NCBI GenBank assembly: GCA_019448385.1
Contig: JAGTXO010000023.1
Coordinates: 496,001 to 560,000, forward strand
DNA length: 64,000 nt
Direction: 5' to 3'
DNA from: Diacronema lutheri
Lineage: Eukaryota > Haptophyta > Pavlovophyceae > Pavlovales > Pavlovaceae
Of the stretch, positions 9,732 to 19,800 are shown piece after piece. How positions within the stretch are numbered: position 1 is the first letter of the stretch; the number at the start of each line of letters is the position of its first letter. The position numbers were made by a program, and so were the translations under genes. The notes beneath the pieces are model-generated. The model was not told the origin of the DNA. It saw only the letters and a list, made by a program, of their open reading frames with translations, and made no database searches.

Positions 9732-11380
9732 ATGCGTGCGCTGAGTGCGCTCGCGCTCGCATTTCTCGGCGCGGCGCCGCGCACGGGGCTTTTGCGGCTC
9801 CGCTTCGCGTCGCCGGCGGTGCGTGGTCGGCTGGCCGGCGTGCGTGCGTGCGCGTCCGCTGCTAGCGTATGGGACGAGGGCGCAGGCGCGGGCGAAGCGG
9901 AGCCGCTGGCCAAGCCGGCGACGGTGAATGAGCTCGACCAGAACGTCGCCGTGAACAATGGCGACCGTTGGAGCGGCGAGCGCGCGACGGTCGACGAGCT
10001 GCGCGCGATCTGTGACGAGGCCACCTCGACGCGCGAGCCGCTGCCGATAATCCCGCAATGGCTCCCGACGCCCGATTGGCTGTGGAAGCAATGGCGCGGC
10101 ACGATCGTGCGGCACGTGCTCCCGCGCGACGTGCTTGTCGTCACGCTCTTCGCGCTCGGGATTGTCTTGTTCTTCCACGCGCCCGGCGTCCATTCAATCT
10201 ATCGCAAGAGCCTCATCCGCCACCTCATCGCCGTCGAGCGCGTCTGGGGGCTCGCGTCGGGCCTTGTCTCGTTCACCTTGTCCTTCTTCCTGACCCAGTC
10301 GTACACGTTCTGGCGCGAAGTCTACGTGATCGTCCGGCAGGTGCAGGGGCGGCTCAACGACCTCGGCCTCCTCCTCGCCGCCTCCGCCGCGCGCGACGCT
10401 GACGGGCAGTACACCGCGCAGAGCGAGGAGCTGCTCGCGCTGACCGCGCGGCACGTGCGCGCGTGCGGCCGGGCGGTGGAGCCGCGCACAAAGCGCCGCG
10501 CAAGGGGCGCGTGGCGGGCTGTGCGGCCTGCGGCACCTCGCAGGCGCAGCGTTCAATCTGCGCGCGCCCATCCGCCGACCCGCCACAGGCCGTTTCGCAC
10601 CCGGCGCCAACCCAACCTCGCCCACCCCTCCCTCCCCTCCCTCTCCCATCGAGGCCCTCTGCTCCGTATGCCCACGACGCTGTCCCTGCCCCCGTGCTCG
10701 CCCCTTCCGCTGCGCCCGTCCCTGCCCCTGCGTGTGCCCGTGCTCTTGCCAGGTGCGTCTCTTCAACATCCTGCTCTACGCGAGCCTCACGACGCAGTTT
10801 GCGCCGCTGCGCACGCCCGCCGGACTTTCGCAGGTGCGGTCCGGCAATGCGCAAATTCGAATCGCGCGCGACGAGGCGCTGCGCCCGCCTCCCCGCGTGC
10901 GCCGTGCGATGCGCGCAGGGCGCTCGGCGCCGCGCGTGCGCTCACGCGCGCGCTCGTCTGCCCGTGCGCGTGCCGCGCGTGCCCTGCGCGCACGCGCACA
11001 AACACACGCGCGCTGCTCCTGCGCCGCCATTGCTTGCCGCCATTGCTTGCCGCCATTGCTTGCCGCCATTGCTTGCCGCCATTGCTTGCCGCCATTGCTT
11101 GCCGCCATTGCTTGCCGCCATTGCTTGCCGCCATTGCTTGCCGCCATTGCTTGCCGCCATTGCTTGCCGCCACTGCTTGCCGCCATTGCTTGCCGCCATT
11201 GCTTGCCGCCATTGCTTGCCGCCATTGCTTGCCGCCATTGCTTGCCGCCATTGCTTGCCGCCATTGCTTGCCGCCATTGCTTGCCGCCATTGCTTGCCGC
11301 CATTGCTTGCCGCCATTGCTTGCCGCCATTGCTTGCCGCCATTGCTTGCCGCCATTGCTTGCCGCCATTGCTTGCCGCCA

Positions 11381-11420
<40 letters not shown>

Positions 11421-12104
11421 GGCGGCGGCTACTGCGTCAGCTCGTGCTCTCCGGCGCGCTGACCGAGGAGGAGCGCAGCTCTCTGCTCGAAGCGTCGACA
11501 GGTTCGTCCACCGTGCTCGTGTGGCTGACCGCGTCCGTGGGCGCCGCGCTCGACGACGGACGGATCGGCGGTGGAGGAACGGGCGCGGCAGCGGGCGGCG
11601 CGGTGGGCGCGCACGCAGCGGGCCTTGCAACGGTGCTGCTCGGCAAGTTGACCGAGCTGCGCGCGACTGCTTCGTCAATTGCCGACCGGCTGTCAGGCCG
11701 AATGCCGCTTGCGTATACGCAGCTCGTGCAAATCCTGTGTGACCTTTTTGTGCTGGCATCGCCACTCGCTTTGCTGCACTCCGTTGGGCCGGTTGGCGCC
11801 GTCACGGGCACGGCGCTCGTCACCTTCTTCCACAGATCCGTGCTCAACTTGGCAAAGGTGCGAAGGCGGTTGCGGGGGGCGGGGAGACGGGGGGGGGGAG
11901 GGGGCACGGCTGCAGCAACGCAGGGCGTGCGCGCCGCCTGGCGCTTGCAGGGCGTGCGGCCGGCATCTGGCGCACGGGGGGCGCTGTGCGCTTCGCAAAG
12001 CCTCGACAAGGCACCGCTTGAAGCGCGCGCCCTTTTGCGCTGCGCCCTCCGCACCACCTGCGCCCTGTGATGTCTGCGCCTCCCACACTCATGAAATCCA
12101 CCCT

Positions 12105-12140
<36 letters not shown>

Positions 12141-12218
12141 ACCGCAGGTGCTGCTCGACCCATTTGGCAACATGCGCTGGAATGTCAATTCGGGCATCTC
12201 GATCAACGTGGCCACCCT

Positions 12219-12264
<46 letters not shown>

Positions 12265-12725
12265 ACCGCAGGTGCTGCTCGACCCATTTGGCAACATGCG
12301 CTGGAATGTCAATTCGGGCATCTCGATCAACGTGGCCACGCTGATTCAGGCGCGCCGCGCTGCTCGCACAGCCGGAGCGATCTGCCGCCGCCGCGCAGCG
12401 CGGCGCGGCGCGCCTGGTGGCGCGGCGTGGCGGGCAGCGCGCGCGTGCGCGCAGCGCGCGCGTGCATGCGCCTTCACCTGCCTCGCACGGCTGATACGCC
12501 GCCGTGCCGCGTCGCTGTGCTGTGCGCGTGTCCACGCGCCGTCCTTTTCGCGCCTTCTGTTTATGATGCTTTGATTCTTTTCTTTTGGCGTAGGAGACCA
12601 ACCTGGGCTCCGAGCGATGGCGAATTGGCGGGAACTGGTTGCCGAGGGGCGCGCGCCGAACGTCACTTGGAGCGGCGGTGGCGGAGAGCGCCGGCGAACC
12701 GCCTGCTTTCAGAACCGTCGCGTGA
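9732..12725 (+). CDS. Bestrophin/UPF0187-type anion channel, five exons
   Basis: Seen: exons 9732-10454, 10753-10833, 11441-11857, 12272-12349 and 12594-12725 join in phase 0 throughout (476 residues). The N-terminus MRALSALALAFLG with an alanine/arginine-rich stretch looks like an organelle-targeting leader. The core has a membrane segment VLVVTLFALGIVLFFHAPG, LIRHLIAVERVWGLASGLVS, FLTQSYTFWREVY, FNILLYASLTTQFAPL, and the bestrophin-like LLDPFGNMRWNVNSG leading into ETNLGSERW. Known: algal bestrophin-like proteins conduct chloride or bicarbonate, some at thylakoids. Inferred: plastid anion or bicarbonate channel. Oddities: intron 2 is mostly a 13-bp minisatellite; exon 4 is preceded by a near-copy of itself (12148-12221) and two poly-C tracts; intron 4 has a GC donor (CAG|GCGCGC). 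The second exon copy is the one with a usable 3' end. Confidence 0.8.
11023..11417. repeat. 13-bp minisatellite (about 28 copies) followed by CTG repeats
   Basis: The unit GCCGCCATTGCTT repeats from 11023 to about 11385 with one visible variant (CACTG instead of CATTG near 11170), then about ten CTG triplets. It lies inside intron 2 of the bestrophin-like gene. Because 13 is not a multiple of three, every frame stays open with a 13-residue protein period on both strands; these open frames are artefacts of the repeat. Confidence 0.95.
12102..12349. repeat. Tandem duplication of poly-C tract plus exon 4 of the channel gene
   Basis: A block made of CCACCCTT, a long C run, ACCGCAG and the exon beginning GTGCTGCTCGACCCATTTGG occurs twice (about 12096-12219 and 12211-12349). 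The first exon copy (from 12148) runs identically for about 70 bases, then switches at GTGGCCAC into the next CCTTCCC tract and so lacks the exon's natural end CTGATTCAG. The second copy is complete. Confidence 0.9.
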
Positions 12726-13707
12726 CACCAGTCGTGCGCACGCTGAGCGCGCAAACAGAAGGTGTCTTTTGCGTCTTTTTCCTGTCATGTAGGTACATAA
12801 CGCCCGTGCTCGAAAGCCCGCAGACCGAAGCCCGCGGCGGGCAGGATGATGCCGTGCGCTCTTTGGAAGAGGAGAACCGGGCGGTCGCCAGTGGGTCATG
12901 GTGTGAGCCACTCCCGCCTGACTCCGCACCGGGGCATCAGCAGGCCGAAAAATCGGCAAAGGAGAGGTGGGCGCTGTGCGCGCGAGCGCGCAGCGCCGCT
13001 TCGTGTGGTGGCTGCTCGCCGCCAGACGTGCAGCCGAGCCGTCGAGCGTGCGCAGGATGAAGGCCTAGGGCCGACACCGCGCTCGCTCGACGGCTCGGCG
13101 CGCCTCGCCGGCCGTCGTGGGCAGGCCGGCCGCCGACGCGCGCTTGGAGAGGTCTGTTCGCCGTGCTGCGCCGGTCGACGCCAAGCTGCTCAGCGCGCGA
13201 AAGAGGCGGCAGGTCGCGAGCGCACGGCGGCGCGACGGCGTGCGCGCGTCAGGTCGGTCGCGGTGCGTGAGCGCGGGCGCGCGCGCCTGCGGCAGGGCCG
13301 ACCTGCTCGACTAGGGCATCGTGGGCCTTGGGCAGCGCGCCGACGTGTGCGTGCGCAACACCCTGCATCGCTCGTCGCCGATCGGCCCGGTCTCAAGGCG
13401 GTAGGAGGGGCCACGACGAGCAAGTTGGGCAGTCGGCGGCGGGAGAAGAGGAGGGGGAGGGGGGGGGGGAAGGGGGGGGGGGGGGGTGGGCGCGATCAGC
13501 GGCGGCGCGGGGTCGGCGCATCTCGCACATGCGGTCGGCGCGCTCGCACGCGCGCTCCTCACCTCGCCGGACAAAGTCCTCGACTCCGCCCGCGACGCCG
13601 CACGCCCGTCAGTCCATGCCCATCAGTCCGCGCAGTGATCAAAAGCCGCCTGATGATGTGACGTCCTCCGTCCGTCCTCCCGAAAAAGCACACTCAATCG
13701 TGGACTC
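12726..13707. other. About 1 kb with no convincing gene
   Basis: Several frames are open in this GC-rich stretch but none shows a recognisable domain or consistent protein texture. A G-rich purine tract lies at about 13440-13487. The end of the preceding channel gene's transcript and the leader of the frame at 13708 should lie here. Confidence 0.5.
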
Positions 13708-14280
13708 TTGATGAGTCAGTCCTCTTCCGTCCGTCCACGAGACCAAATTCAATTGATACACGAGAGTATGGTCAAGCGTGGCCGGGAGGGGCCGGGTCGC
13801 ATGGAGGCGCTTGTCGGGCCGCTGCTTTTCTGGATGGTCGGCGTCGACCTGGGAAAGGCCTGCGACTTCGCCTTTTCCGAGCAGGGCGGTGAGAAGATCA
13901 CGTGGAAGCTTTCGCGCGAGGACCGCGCGCGCCTCGAGCGACGCGACATCGCGCAGGCGGCGAGGCTCGCGCGCAAACGCGCAGAGCGCGCTACATACTC
14001 GCCGCGCGCCGGGAAGAACATTGACGAACTGCTGCGCGCGGTCAAGCCTTCCGAGTCCTGTGCGCTACCAGCGTACTGCGCGTACGCCAAGCGCCAGCTC
14101 GAGGCGGACGCGTGTGCAGACGGCTACTTCCACCGTCGCAAGGTCTACCGCATGGACAAGATGAACGAGGCGAACGCCCGCCTGTCATATGGTGGCCTGT
14201 GGTTTGATTGCACTGATCACGGCAGCAACGGCAACTCAACGCCTGATGACGCGTTGGGTGCCTGCGCCGCGCTCCGAGGC
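13708..14280 (+). CDS. Hypothetical protein, weakly supported
   Basis: Not recognised. Seen: from the ATG at 13708 the frame reads through plausible protein, including MEALVGPLLFWMVGVDLGKACDF, a charged helix LSREDRARLERRDIAQAARL, then YSPRAGKNIDELLRAVKPSES and a cysteine/aromatic-containing segment YHRR-like to LWFDCTDHGSNGNS. Beyond about 14280 the frame continues only as an antisense shadow of the AP2 gene's glutamine tracts, so a stop by splicing or an unseen intron is expected. A second ATG occurs at 13768 (MVKRGREG). It is convergent with the AP2/ERF gene that ends at 14359. No domain is assigned; it could be a partial gene or chance open frame. Confidence 0.3.
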
Positions 14281-14358
14281 CCGGTCGGCGGTCTGCATTC
14301 GTCACAAATGCCCCTCAGTCGGAGCCAGGAAAAAGCGCGCTTCAGGTTGAGCGGCGCG

Positions 14359-14692
14359 CTAGCTCGTCGTGCCGCAGACACACTGCTGCGGCTGTGGCGG
14401 CTGCGGCGGGCCCTGCGCGTGAAGCTGCTGCACCTGCGCGAGGTGCGCGACGTAGCTGCCCGCGTGCGCCGGTTGGGCCACCGGCGGCTCGGGCTCCTGC
14501 GGCAGCGTCTCGTTCTGCGCTTGAAGTTGCTGCTGCAACAGGTCGCCGCGCGCCTGCGGTGGCTGCGCCACGCTGTAGCGCACGTCCATGTGCGGGTGGT
14601 GCTGCTGCGGCTGTGCCAACAGCTGTTGCTGCTGCTGCGGCTGCTGCTGCTGCTGCTGCTGCGCGGCGTGTGCGTACATGACGAGAAGGAGT

Positions 14693-14746
<54 letters not shown>

Positions 14747-16002
14747 GGCTGCGGCTGCGGCTGCGGCTGCGGCTGCGGCTGCAGCTGCTGCTGCTGCTGG
14801 CCGGCGGCGGGCGAGTGCACCTGCTGCACACCCATTTGACCCGCGTGCGCCAACACGCCGTGGTGGTGGTGCGCGTGCACGGCGATCGGCGCCGAGCAGG
14901 CGTCGCTCAACGAACGGCAAACCGGCACGGGTGCCGCCCAGACGAGCATGCCCGTGGTCGGGTCGACGACGGGCTGCGCGTGGCCGACTGGCCGCAGCAG
15001 CACCTGGCCGTCGAGGGAATGCGCATACAGCTGCTGCATCCCCATCCCCTGCTGCACTCCCGACGGGTAAAGCGCGAGCGCGCCGCCTGACGAGTGCGCG
15101 AGCGCGAGCCCGCCCCCCCCGCCCGTGTGCCGCCATTCGTCGCCGCCGCATACAACGCCGTGCTGCTGCTGCTGCTGGAATTGGTGGTGGTTGTGCATCT
15201 CCGCCTGCAGCTGCAACTGCTGCTGCTGCTGCAGCAGCGCCGCGCTGTGCTGGTGCGGCGAGCACGCCATCGTGCCAACGCCGCCGCCGCGGCCGCCCTG
15301 CACGAGCTCAAGCGTCGTTGCTCCGCGCCAGAAAGCCGTTACCTTGGATGAGTCGAGGTGGCCAACAGTTGGCTGGCCCGTCATGGTCGAATGCGCCGGC
15401 CGCGAGTGCACCACCGCGTGCACCTTTGGGTGGATGGGGAAGGCGATGGGCAGGCTGGACGCGCCGTGCGGCGACGGCGGCACGGTCCTGGCGGGGCCGG
15501 CGGGAGGATAGCCGGCGGCGGTGGTGGCGGCGGTGGTCTGGTGAAAGGGTGACAGCTCGTCGTCCGAGAAGTTGAGCTTTCGCCCAAGCACGCGCGCCTG
15601 CGTGTCATAGGCGCGCGCGGCCTCCTCGGCCGACGAGAAGACGCCCAGGTGAAGCGTCGCGCCGTTGATGGAGATCTGCGCCTGCCAGTAGTTGCGGCTC
15701 GCGACCTTGCACGCGTAGACACCCTTGTATTTGATCCCGTACTTGCGCGCGCGTTTGCCGTGCGGCTTGGCTGCATCGTCCTCGCCGCCCTCGAGCGCGT
15801 CCGAGGGTGCGCACGCAGGCGGCAATGCGGCCGCGGGCGCGTGCGGCGCGTCGGTCGGCCGGGGCGAAGCGGGCAGCGAGTCCGACGGGTCCATTGCGGG
15901 CGGCTGCGCCTCCGCGTCCGGCGCAGGGCGCTTGAGCGAGGCGCCTCGCCACTCGCCGCCGTCGGGCTCGGCCGGTTGGGCGCTCATGCTTCGTTGCCGC
16001 AC
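14359..16002 (-). CDS. AP2/ERF-domain transcription factor with polyglutamine tracts
   Basis: Seen: a single exon of 547 residues, starting MRQRSMSAQPAEPDG; the internal Met at 15987 is an equal candidate. Residues about 88-150 form one AP2/ERF DNA-binding domain: KYKGVYACKVASRNYWQAQI, then GATLHLGVFSSAEEAARAYD and the helix end ARVLGRKLNF. YKGV, the WQAQI strand and the EEAARAYD helix are the family hallmarks. The rest is rich in Gln, His, Pro and Ala, with a run of about 20 Gln near residues 410-435 encoded by CTG/CAG triplets at about 14690-14800. Known: algal AP2 proteins are nuclear regulators. The region just upstream (16010-16025, read on the minus strand) has ATACAGGCGGG, a motif shared with two other gene starts here. 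Confidence 0.9.
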
Positions 16003-16852
16003 TTACGCCGTCCCGCCTGTATCCCTTCACGCGACGCTTCCAAGGGGCAGAACCGTTTGGGTATTCATCTCGCAGTGCGGTGCCTTGCGGTGCCATTTAC
16101 GGATCAATACGACAACTCACTCCCTATGGCTCGTGCGCCGTCTCGGACTGAACTTTCAAATGGATTGGGCAGAGTTCCCGCCATGGGGCGTGCGCGTGCC
16201 GCCGCGGTGCGCGCGCTCGCGTCCGCCATCTGGCCAAGTGGGACGCAGCGTGGAGACACGGCGGCAGCCAGGCTAGTGACAGCAGCTCGCTTCGATGCCA
16301 TCAACGGTGGGCGGGTTCGCGGCGCGGGCGTAGCCGTGCGCCCGTGCGCGCCCGCAGACACGGCACCGTGACGCGGCTGTCGTCAGCGCCGACGGCAACT
16401 CACTCTTCGATGCACCGCGCGGCGCTTGGGTCGGCCATCGGCGGTACGCAGCGCACACGCGTGACGTAGACGCAGCCGTGAGCGCCGACCTCTGCGTCGG
16501 CCTCCTTCATTCCCGCGAGTCACGCCCACGGCGTCGGCGCTCACGGCGCGCAAGAAGGCCCAGAATGATGGTGAAATAGCGCGCAAGAGGACCATCGCAA
16601 AGAGCGGCGTTCATGGCGGCGGCGGCGGCTGCGTTACGCGCGGCAGGGGTGTGCAAGCAAAGCGGTTGGCCCAAGGCGCGATGAGCCACCCGCGCGCCGC
16701 CCAGCCCTCCGCCGAGCCCTTCGCCGCCCCCCTCACCGCCGCCATGGTCTCGCACACGGTGCGCTGTGCGCACCGTCTTCAAGGCGCGGCGTGCGCGCGC
16801 ACGGCGCAACGCTTGTGCGCTCGCCCTCGTGTGCACGGGCCTCCGATTCTAC
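16003..16852. other. 850-bp intergenic region
   Basis: It lies between the divergent AP2 start side and the 3' end of the IQ/Q-rich gene, so it should hold the AP2 promoter and that gene's terminator. The minus strand near 16010-16025 carries ATACAGGCGGG about 25 bases before the AP2 start. An AT-richer patch with ACGGATCAATACGAC lies near 16095. No coding frame is convincing. Confidence 0.4.
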
Positions 16853-19800
16853 TCAGCGTTGTAGAAAGAAACCACCTGCCGTCGTGCAGGCCGGCGGGGC
16901 GGTGCAGGCCCCACGGCCAATTGGCGATGGCGCCCAGGGTGCAGCCAAGCCGGAGCTCGAAACGACCGCGCCGCTGCCAGCCCAATCGCCGGGCCTGGGC
17001 TCGGCATACCCCCAGCAGGCGGAGGGCATCGCCGGGTGCGCGCCCGCCAAGGGCGACGGGCCCACTGCCCCTGCGTGGCAGGAGCAGCTGGCTGCGCTCG
17101 GCTGCTGCTGTTGCGCGAGGTAGCTCGGTCCAGGTGGTGCTTCAGCCGCCCACGGCTGCAGGTGTGTTTGAGGCTGAAGCAGCGGCAGGTGCGATGGCGG
17201 CACACAGCTGTGTTGCGCGTGATGCCACGCAGCGTGCGCGCTCGCCGCCGGCACGCATTCGCCGGCGTGCGGCGCGCACGATGCCGCGCGAAAGGCACCG
17301 CCGCCCGCGCCCGCGGCTGCACAGGCGTTGCATGCCGCAAGGCGAAGCCGCTCGGCGCGCCAGCGCGCGGGGCCGGTCGGCGCACCGATCTGCGTGGGCG
17401 CGCACGCGGCGCGCGGCTGCGCGACATGGTGGTGGTGGTGCAGCTGCTGCTGCTGCTGCTGCGGCTGCTGCTGCGCGAACGGCGAACCTTCGCTGCGCAC
17501 GGGCGCGTGCTGCTGCTGCGGCGGCGGCGGCTGCTGCGGAGGCGCGGGGGGCACTGCGGATGCGAAAAGCGCTTGGAGCGGCTCTGCCGCTGCAGCCGCC
17601 CGCGATGGCGCACCCGCGAAGGGCACGGTCGCGCCTGGCGCAGGCGCGAGCACGCGCCGCAGCCCATCGCACGTGCTCGCGCCTGCGTCTCCAGCCGCGC
17701 TGCCGCTGCCGCCGCTGTCAGCGCTCTGCGCCGAGCAACCGACGCTCCACTCAGAGGCGAGCGTGGCACAGCGCGCGCCCAGCGCGTCAGCCGGCGAGCT
17801 CGTGGCAAGCTGCGGCGGCCATGGCTGCGACGAACCGTGCGCCGCGTCCGGTTGGAATGGCGACCGCCCGGCATCGCGCGCGAGCGCGCCGGTCGCGCGC
17901 CAACCGGCGCCCGCGATGGCACCCGGCGTCGGCGGGCTGGTCGCGAGGGCCGGGACGGCGGGCATGCCTGCGCCGCCCGGGTCGAGCGCGGCGGCGCAGC
18001 TCGCGCCGAGCGCGAGCACGGCCGCTGCGGCGGCGTGCAGGCGCGCCTCCATCGCCTCGCGCTCGCCCGGCTGCACGGCGCGAAAGCGACCGTCGACGCC
18101 AAGCATGGCCGGCGGCGGGTGCGCACGCGCGTGCGGCTGCCGCTGCGCGTCGTGCGTCACCATCCACGGCGCGTGCGCAAAGCCGCGCGCCGGCGGCTGC
18201 GGCGGCTGCGGCGGCCGCGGCGGCTGCACACCCCACGACGCCTCTGCGCCCGGCGCGGGCGCGGGCGCGTCGGCAGCCACATCGGCCACGGCCACGGCCG
18301 CGCCGCTCGCCGCCTTGCCCTGCGCCGACGTGCGATATTCGACGGCGCTCACCTGCAGCACGCGCGGCGCGAGCGGTGCGCGCCGCGGCGCGGTGCACAC
18401 TTTCACTTTGTGTAAGCTCACTGTGGCGGTCGGTCACTGTGATATGGGGCGAGCGCACGGCCGGCGGACGCATGCGTGGCCGTACACGCTGGTCGCGCGC
18501 GCGCACCATCGCCTCCGCCTCCGAGACGACGGCTCGAAGCGCCTCCCACGGGATGTGCACGAGGGCGAGGCTGTCGTCCAGCGCGTTGTCGTCTCTCTCG
18601 CGCGCGCGCTCGTCCGCTCGGTGTGCGCCGCGCGCCGCGGCGGGCAGGCCGAGCGCCGCGTGCTGCGCGGAAGGGCGGTGCGTCGGGCGCACTCGGTGGC
18701 AGTGTTGGTGGCAGTGTTGGTGGCAGTGTTGGTGGCAGTGTTGGTGGCAGTGTTGGTGGCAGTGTTGGTGGCAGTGTTGGTGGCAGTGTTGGTAACAGTG
18801 TTGGTGCGCGGCGAACAAGAGGGCGCTGGCGCGCCTCGGGGTGCGGCGCGGTGCGGCGCGGTGCGGCGCGGCGCGGCGCCGGTGCGGCGCGGCGCGACGC
18901 GCGGGTCGCTCTCACCAACGGTTGCTCCGCCGCGCCGAGCGCCGCAAGCGCCGCGTCGACGGCGGCCGTCGCGACGCCGAGCACGCCCAGGGCGCGCGCG
19001 GCCGCGCCGCCATCGTCCGTGCCTCGGCTGCTGGCGCGCGGCGCGTCCACGGCGAGCGCGCGCAGCGCGTCGTCCGCAGCGGCGGCCACCGGAAGTGGCG
19101 CTGGCGGCGCTACCGGCGGTGGTGGTGGCGGCGGCGGTGGCGGATCGCGCGGTCCGAGCGAAGGCGGGGGCCGCACGGCGTCGCCGCGTGCGGCCGCCGC
19201 CTCCGCGTCGCGCAGCGCGGCGCGCGCGACCTCAACGTCGCGCAGCTCCGCAGCGGCGCGCGCCCTGGCCTCGTCCGCCGCGCGCCGCGCGGCGTCCGCG
19301 TCCGCGCGCGCCGCGGCCGCCTCCGCGAGCTCGCGCCGCGCCGCCTCGCGTGCGGACGCCGCGTCCGCCTCCGCGCGCGCCGCGCGCGCGCGCGCCGCGA
19401 CCACGTCCGCGTCCTCCGCGGCCGCGCGCTCGCGCGCGGCGCGCGCGTCGCGCGCGGCGGCGGCTGCTGCTGCTGCGGCGGCGGCGGCCTCCTGCGCCTC
19501 GCGAGCGAGCGCGTCGGCCGCCGCGCGCGCCGCGTCGCGCGCGGCAGCCTCTGCGTGACGCGCGGCCTCCGCCTCTGCCACCTCGCGCGCGACGGTCGCG
19601 GCCGCGGCCGCCGCGTGCCGGTCCGCGTCGGCGCGCGCGGCCTCCGCGGCCACCGCCTCGGCCTGCTCGCGCGCCGCGTCGGCCGCGGCGGCGTCGGCCG
19701 CGAGTGCCGCGGCGCGCGCCGCTGCCTCGGCGGCTGCCGCCTCTGCCGCCTCGCGCCCAGCCGCCGCGCGCGCGTCGCGCGCGGCAGCCGCCGCGCGCGC

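Noticed and set aside
11023-11417. Regular repeat array resembling a CRISPR
   Set aside because: It is a head-to-tail 13-bp minisatellite without unique spacers, in a eukaryotic intron.
10776-11765. Long open frames on both strands rich in repeated MAASNGGKQWRQ or LLAAIACRHCLPP
   Set aside because: They are products of the 13-bp minisatellite, whose period keeps every frame open; exon phases place it in an intron.
12102-12264. Polyproline-coding interpretation of the poly-C tracts
   Set aside because: They precede ACCGCAG acceptors and act as polypyrimidine tracts; the protein family needs LNLAK joined to VLLDPFG.
14640-14800. Plus-strand poly-Leu/poly-Ala/poly-Cys frames
   Set aside because: They are the complementary reading of the CAG/CTG tracts encoding polyglutamine in the AP2 gene.
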